This document shows, piece by piece, positions 62,201 to 64,000 of a DNA stretch of 64,000 nt. The DNA comes from Miltoncostaea sp963771025. Its GTDB lineage: Bacteria > Actinomycetota > Thermoleophilia > Miltoncostaeales > Miltoncostaeaceae. The position numbers and the translations under genes were made by a program. Within the stretch, counting starts at the first letter, position 1. Each line of letters starts with the position of its first letter. The DNA lies in NCBI GenBank assembly GCA_963771025.1, contig CAVYRL010000001.1, forward strand, positions 310,001 through 374,000. Direction: 5' to 3'. The notes beneath the pieces were generated by a model. That model saw nothing but the letters and a program-made list of their open reading frames with translations, did no database searches and was not told where the DNA came from.

Positions 62201-64000
62201 CTGCGCCCGAACGGCGGATCGCCGGTGGCCGCGACCGTCTCCTACGACGGGTCCACCCGGCGCGTGATCATCAACCCGACCAACGACCTGACACCCGCCC
62301 AGGCCTACACGGCCCAGATCTCCACTGCCGCCACCTCCAGCAGGGGCGCGGCGCTGGCCTCGACCGTCAGCTGGAGCTTCACGACGGCCGATGCACCCAC
62401 GGTGACCGCAACCACCCCCGCCGACAACGCGACCGGTGTCGCCGTCGCCGTCTCGCCCACCGCGACCTTCTCCCGGGCGATGAACGTGGCGTCCCTGACC
62501 TCCGGCGCGGCCACGGTGCGCCCGCAGGGAGGATCGCCGGTCGCCGCCGGCATCACCTACGACTCCGCCAACAACCGCGTGATCATCAACCCGACCTCGG
62601 ATCTGGCCACCGGCACCACGTACACGGCCCAGATCTCCACTGCCGCCTCGGCGGCCGACGGCGCGGCCCTGGCCGCACCGGTGAGCTGGAGCTTCACCAC
62701 CCTCCCGGCGCCCACGGTCACGGCGAACACCCCGGCGGACGGCGCCACCGGCGTCCCGCTCGCCGTCTCGCCGACGGCGACGTTCTCACGGGCCATGACC
62801 GTCGGCTCTCTGACCGCGGCCTCGGCCACGGTCACCCCCCAGGGCGGGTCGGCGGTCCCCGCCACCGTCACCTACGACGCGACCAACCGCCGCGTCACCA
62901 TCGACCCCACGGCGGATCTGGCCGCGGGCACCGACTACACGGTCCGGATCTCCACCGCGGCCACGGCGACCGACGGCGCACCCCTCGCATCGGCGTTCAC
63001 CTGGAGCTTCACCACGATCACCGCTCCGACGGTGACGGCGACCACCCCGGCCGACAACGCCACGGGCGTCGCGTTCACCACCTCGCCCACGGCGACCTTC
63101 TCGCGGGCGATGGACGCGGCGACGATCACCACCGCCACGGCCACGGTGCGCCCCCAGGGTGGCTCCGCGATGGCCGCGGCGGTCACATACGACGCCGCCA
63201 ACAACCGCGTGACGATCAACCCGACGGCCAACTTCACCCCGGGCGTCGTCTACGTCGCGCAGATCTCGACCGGGGCCGCCTCGGCCGACGGGGTCAACCT
63301 GACCTCCGCGGCCACGTGGACCTTCACCGCGCAGCCCGCGCCGACCGTCACCGCGACCACACCGGCCGCCGGCGCGACCGGTGTGGCGGCCAACGTCTCG
63401 CCCACGGCCACCTTCTCGCGGGCGATGAACGCCGCGACGCTCACGACGAGCACCGCGACCGTGCGGCCCCAGGCCGGCGGCTCGGCGGTCTCGGCCGTCG
63501 TCAGCTACGACGCGGCCAACAACCGCGTCACGATCAACCCCAACTCCAACCTCAACCTCGGCACGGCCTACACGGCCACCATCTCGACCGGCGCCACGGC
63601 GGCGGACGGGATTCCGCTGGGCTCGGCGTTCACCTGGAACTTCACGACCATCGCCGCGCCGACGGTGACCGAGACGGCGCCGGCCTCGAACGCCACCGGC
63701 GTCGCCGCCAACGGCGTGATCACGGCCACCTTCTCGCGGGCCATGAACCCGGCCACCCTGACAACGACCTCGGTCTCGGTGCGCCGCCAGGGCACCAGCA
63801 CCGCCCTCGCGGCCGCCGTCAGCTACGACGCCGCCAACAACCGCGTCACGCTCGATCCGACGGCCACGTTCCTCGCGAGCACCGTCTACACCGTCCAGAT
63901 CACGACGACGGCCACCTCGGCCGACGGCATCGCGCTCGCCTCCACGGTGAGCTGGAGCTTCACGACCATCGCAGCGCCGACGGTCACCGCCGTCACCCCG
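56243..64000 (+). CDS. giant secreted protein: DMFase-like domain, DUF4082 and Big_5 repeats (3'-truncated by window edge)
   Basis: At least 2586 residues, open at the right edge. GTG start at 56243; signal peptide (IRKLVPLALVLALLAAFGIQ) to about 26, FN3-like module (about 30-115), then a domain like the large subunit of N,N-dimethylformamidase (about 120-600) with TTYQAYNNYGG near 275, HDWYVQSDLRM and GGHDEYY at 367-373. Big_5 Ig-like repeats R1-R3 follow (609-934), then four DUF4082 repeats (935-1096, 1218-1381, 1495-1657, 1774-1936) each separated by one Big_5 repeat, then a tandem array of Big_5 repeats (from 1945) to the edge. No stop codon was found in this frame. Confidence 0.93.
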   Translation, partial: MIRKLVPLALVLALLAAFGIQGALAAPAGAPTGVTGIALSGSAQIAWQPVSGADNYVVLRGTSSTNITTTVTPAGGTTGTSFTNTGLTNTTTYYYVVRAVGAGVTSPDSTIAQITPRASSCSGSNGIVTENCFPGTTGWKATNVDDAIDGIEGYATASSITAGDSVGIKVNSAAGVSYRMEIYRSGSYGGSQGRLISTIPNLTAVAQPACDSQSNTGLLDCSNWSTSATLTTTSSWKTGVYLIRLVRSNGTDYHVLITVRNDTANADVLYVVPDTTYQAYNNYGGKSLYSWSSNGANTLSGADRAVKVSYDRPYNQVRTQEHDWYVQSDLRMVSWIESQGYNVGYITATDLDRDPSLLSGRAAVILGGHDEYYSTTMRNALTAARNSGTSLFFSGANSVYWQIRFEASPTSGATRRVQVAYKTIESGPSDPLGPTSTWRDPNGANQPENGLVGIMYLGDSDFTSFPLRVSAAEGQDPLWRHTDLSDLAAGTSQNVGTGLVGWEWDGRVNNGSQPAGLTVLASSPVTGNLSQGNGASTSPGSTVVNVTKYTAASGALVFATGTNYWNRGLDRNGNGDGEPNLNIQQATTNVLSDMGVLPASPDPEIVLDANSPPRVILTSPGDASTGVDVDASPVAVFSRTMNAATITSSTVSLRTQAGAVVPSTITYNAATRRVTIDPTASLALQTTYVARITTGAQATDGTPLTAQAQWTFTTADPPPPPTVTTTFPAGNATGVNPSAAVTATFSRAMAPATITASSFRLTGPGGGAVAATVSYDATAQRATLTPTSPLALNTAYTASLTTAVTAADGTALAAGVSFGFSTWAQPPPAPTVTQTTPAADATGVEVASAISATFSRDMDASTITTQTVSLSGPGGQDVPATVTYDAATRRAILTPTAPLAVSTAYTAAFGTGIRAADGIALASAVTAGFTTSASPCPCQLFPDAVVPDLASNPVQDGRGGAGPFSYELGVKITVTTSAEIRAVRFYKSPGETGTHVGRIWTSGGTQRTTVTFANESASGWQTQQLASPLPITAGQTYVVSVNRNDFYPLTTSGLTNQIVAGPIRSVVGANGVYGNSSGTFPTNSWNDSNYFTDVVVGGDDAPPPTTPPTVTDTTPAAGATDVASEVSPTATFSRAMDPATVNGTSVTLRPQAGGSPVSATVTYDAGTNQVTIDPTADLNASTVYTAQISTAATSANGIALASPATWNFTTSAGPAPGAVVQLFPDTAVPSSLANPVQDGRSGAGPFSYEMGVKVAATVAAEVRAVRFYKSPGETGTHVGRIWTSGGTSLGTVTFTNETASGWQTQQLASPVAITAGQTYVVSVNRNDFYAVTTGGLASQITAGPVRSVVGSNGVYGNTAGTFPTASWNNSNYFTDLQVAATEIQANTPPTVSVTTPANNAVNVATDVSPSATFSRPMDAGTLTSATATVRPEGGSPVAATVTYDSNTNRVTIDPTTDLTPNLDYSVRITTDASSADGVALASPVIWSFTTSAASAASASQLYPDTTTPAAAANSVQDGRTGTGPFTYETGVKVQATLGAEIRAVRFYKSPGETGTHVGRIWSEGGTQLAQVTFTGETTSGWQTEQLATPLAITAGDTYVISVNSNDFYPVTPAGLATQITAGPVRTIVGTNGVFGDSAGTFPTTSWNNSSYLVNLVVAPTEVPPPASAPTVTGTTPADDAGNVAVGASPTATFSRAMDPATLTNATVTIRPDGGSPLAATVTYDPNTDNLTIDPTADLSPGQGYTAQISTAAKSADGVALADPVNWSFTTESAVTTFQLFPNTATPQADGNPVADGRTGTGPFTYEMGVKVTATAPTQIRAIRFFKSSGETGTHVGRVWSSGGTQLAEVTFVGEGSSGWQTAQLASPLALTTGDTYVISVNRNDFYPLTTGGLASQIVAGPVSTVVGGNGVFSDSAGSFPTASYADSDYLVDLVVAEPTATPPPPVPTVGTTTPADNATGVAPDVSPTATFSAAMDPATLTGASVTLRPNGGSPVAATVSYDGSTRRVIINPTNDLTPAQAYTAQISTAATSSRGAALASTVSWSFTTADAPTVTATTPADNATGVAVAVSPTATFSRAMNVASLTSGAATVRPQGGSPVAAGITYDSANNRVIINPTSDLATGTTYTAQISTAASAADGAALAAPVSWSFTTLPAPTVTANTPADGATGVPLAVSPTATFSRAMTVGSLTAASATVTPQGGSAVPATVTYDATNRRVTIDPTADLAAGTDYTVRISTAATATDGAPLASAFTWSFTTITAPTVTATTPADNATGVAFTTSPTATFSRAMDAATITTATATVRPQGGSAMAAAVTYDAANNRVTINPTANFTPGVVYVAQISTGAASADGVNLTSAATWTFTAQPAPTVTATTPAAGATGVAANVSPTATFSRAMNAATLTTSTATVRPQAGGSAVSAVVSYDAANNRVTINPNSNLNLGTAYTATISTGATAADGIPLGSAFTWNFTTIAAPTVTETAPASNATGVAANGVITATFSRAMNPATLTTTSVSVRRQGTSTALAAAVSYDAANNRVTLDPTATFLASTVYTVQITTTATSADGIALASTVSWSFTTIAAPTVTAVTP
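59045..62050 (+). repeat. four DUF4082 repeats interleaved with Big_5
   Basis: Copies of about 160 residues at 59045-59535, 59890-60385, 60727-61212 and 61564-62050. Each has QDGRxGxGPF (VADGR in the fourth copy) and ISVNRNDFYPLTT-like ends and a near-identical RFYKSPGETGTHVGRIW core (RFFKSSGE in the fourth). Identity is high at DNA level too, as in recently duplicated units. Confidence 0.8.
62075..64000 (+). repeat. tandem Big_5 array
   Basis: About six repeats of about 310 bp, starting near 62077, 62395, 62707, 63022, 63340 and 63658, and a seventh beginning near 63976 and cut by the edge. Each has PTVTxTTPADNATGV, SPTATFSRAM and a WSFTT end. Confidence 0.75.

Noticed and set aside
59327..63801. 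Many minus-strand open frames under the giant gene
   Set aside because: They are shadows of the repeats: each has the same reverse-frame sequence at the same spacing.
59000..64000. CRISPR-like regular repeats
   Set aside because: Periods of about 310 and 490 bp coincide with protein domains in one reading frame; no short identical repeats with unique spacers.
1..64000. Insertion sequences, prophage or integrase genes
   Set aside because: No transposase, integrase, phage structural gene or terminal inverted repeats recognised.

Overview
The window is high-GC and tightly packed, with genes on both strands. Many start codons are GTG, stop and start codons often overlap by four bases (GTGA or ATGA), and about a dozen genes have a TANNNT -10 box only 6-8 nt before the start codon, which points to leaderless transcription. 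With the gene content (DtxR and OmpR regulators, DrrAB-type exporters, an EncFtn/encapsulin pair, GGDEF/HD-GYP proteins, DUF4082/Big_5 surface protein) this suggests an actinobacterial chromosome, perhaps of the Thermoleophilia type; that placement is inference. No plasmid, phage, IS or CRISPR signature was found.

Layout. 1-5 kb: 3' part of dnaE, a cysteine-rich protein and a nucleoside phosphorylase. 4.4-10.5 kb: envelope glycosylation genes (SRPBCC protein, polytopic membrane protein, flippase-GT2 fusion, FAD oxidoreductase) and a DtxR regulator. 10.5-16 kb: stress-type protein, secreted cyclophilin, ABC-2 exporter, histidine phosphatase, cold-shock protein and infA, which appears to start at CTG. 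16-25 kb: a divergent pair of S51 peptidases, one with Cys at the nucleophile position; an orphan D12-class adenine methyltransferase coupled to a PAP2 phosphatase; small cysteine-rich proteins; an oxidoreductase/HerA-like ATPase/CitE operon; and a GGDEF-HD-GYP protein. 25-36 kb: an MFS-response regulator-kinase operon, a GCS2 ligase, a MarR regulator facing a DrrAB exporter, an acyl-CoA ligase, MscL with an extra C-terminal domain, and tRNA-Gly. 36-42 kb: a membrane diguanylate cyclase, nfo and gltX from a 17-bp bidirectional promoter, then a small membrane protein, EncFtn and encapsulin.

42-64 kb is an exopolysaccharide/surface-glycan island: two secreted proteins on the minus strand, then a plus-strand run of asnB-like amidotransferase, GT2, Alg14/Alg13-like pair, soluble histidine kinase, OmpR regulator, a 313-bp structured leader, initiating sugar-phosphate transferase, GT2, FAD oxidoreductase, polytopic membrane protein, NAD-epimerase and a giant secreted protein. 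The giant protein has an N,N-dimethylformamidase-like domain, four DUF4082 repeats and at least twelve Ig-like (Big_5) repeats, and runs off the right edge still open.

How it fits together: the 44-64 kb genes contain the steps expected for a lipid-linked glycan (start on a polyprenyl carrier, extend, modify sugars) with a two-component system inside the operon and a large adhesin or enzyme at its end. The encapsulin pair should form an iron-storing compartment. The two cyclic-di-GMP proteins could connect signalling with the surface-polymer genes, but nothing in the sequence proves that link.
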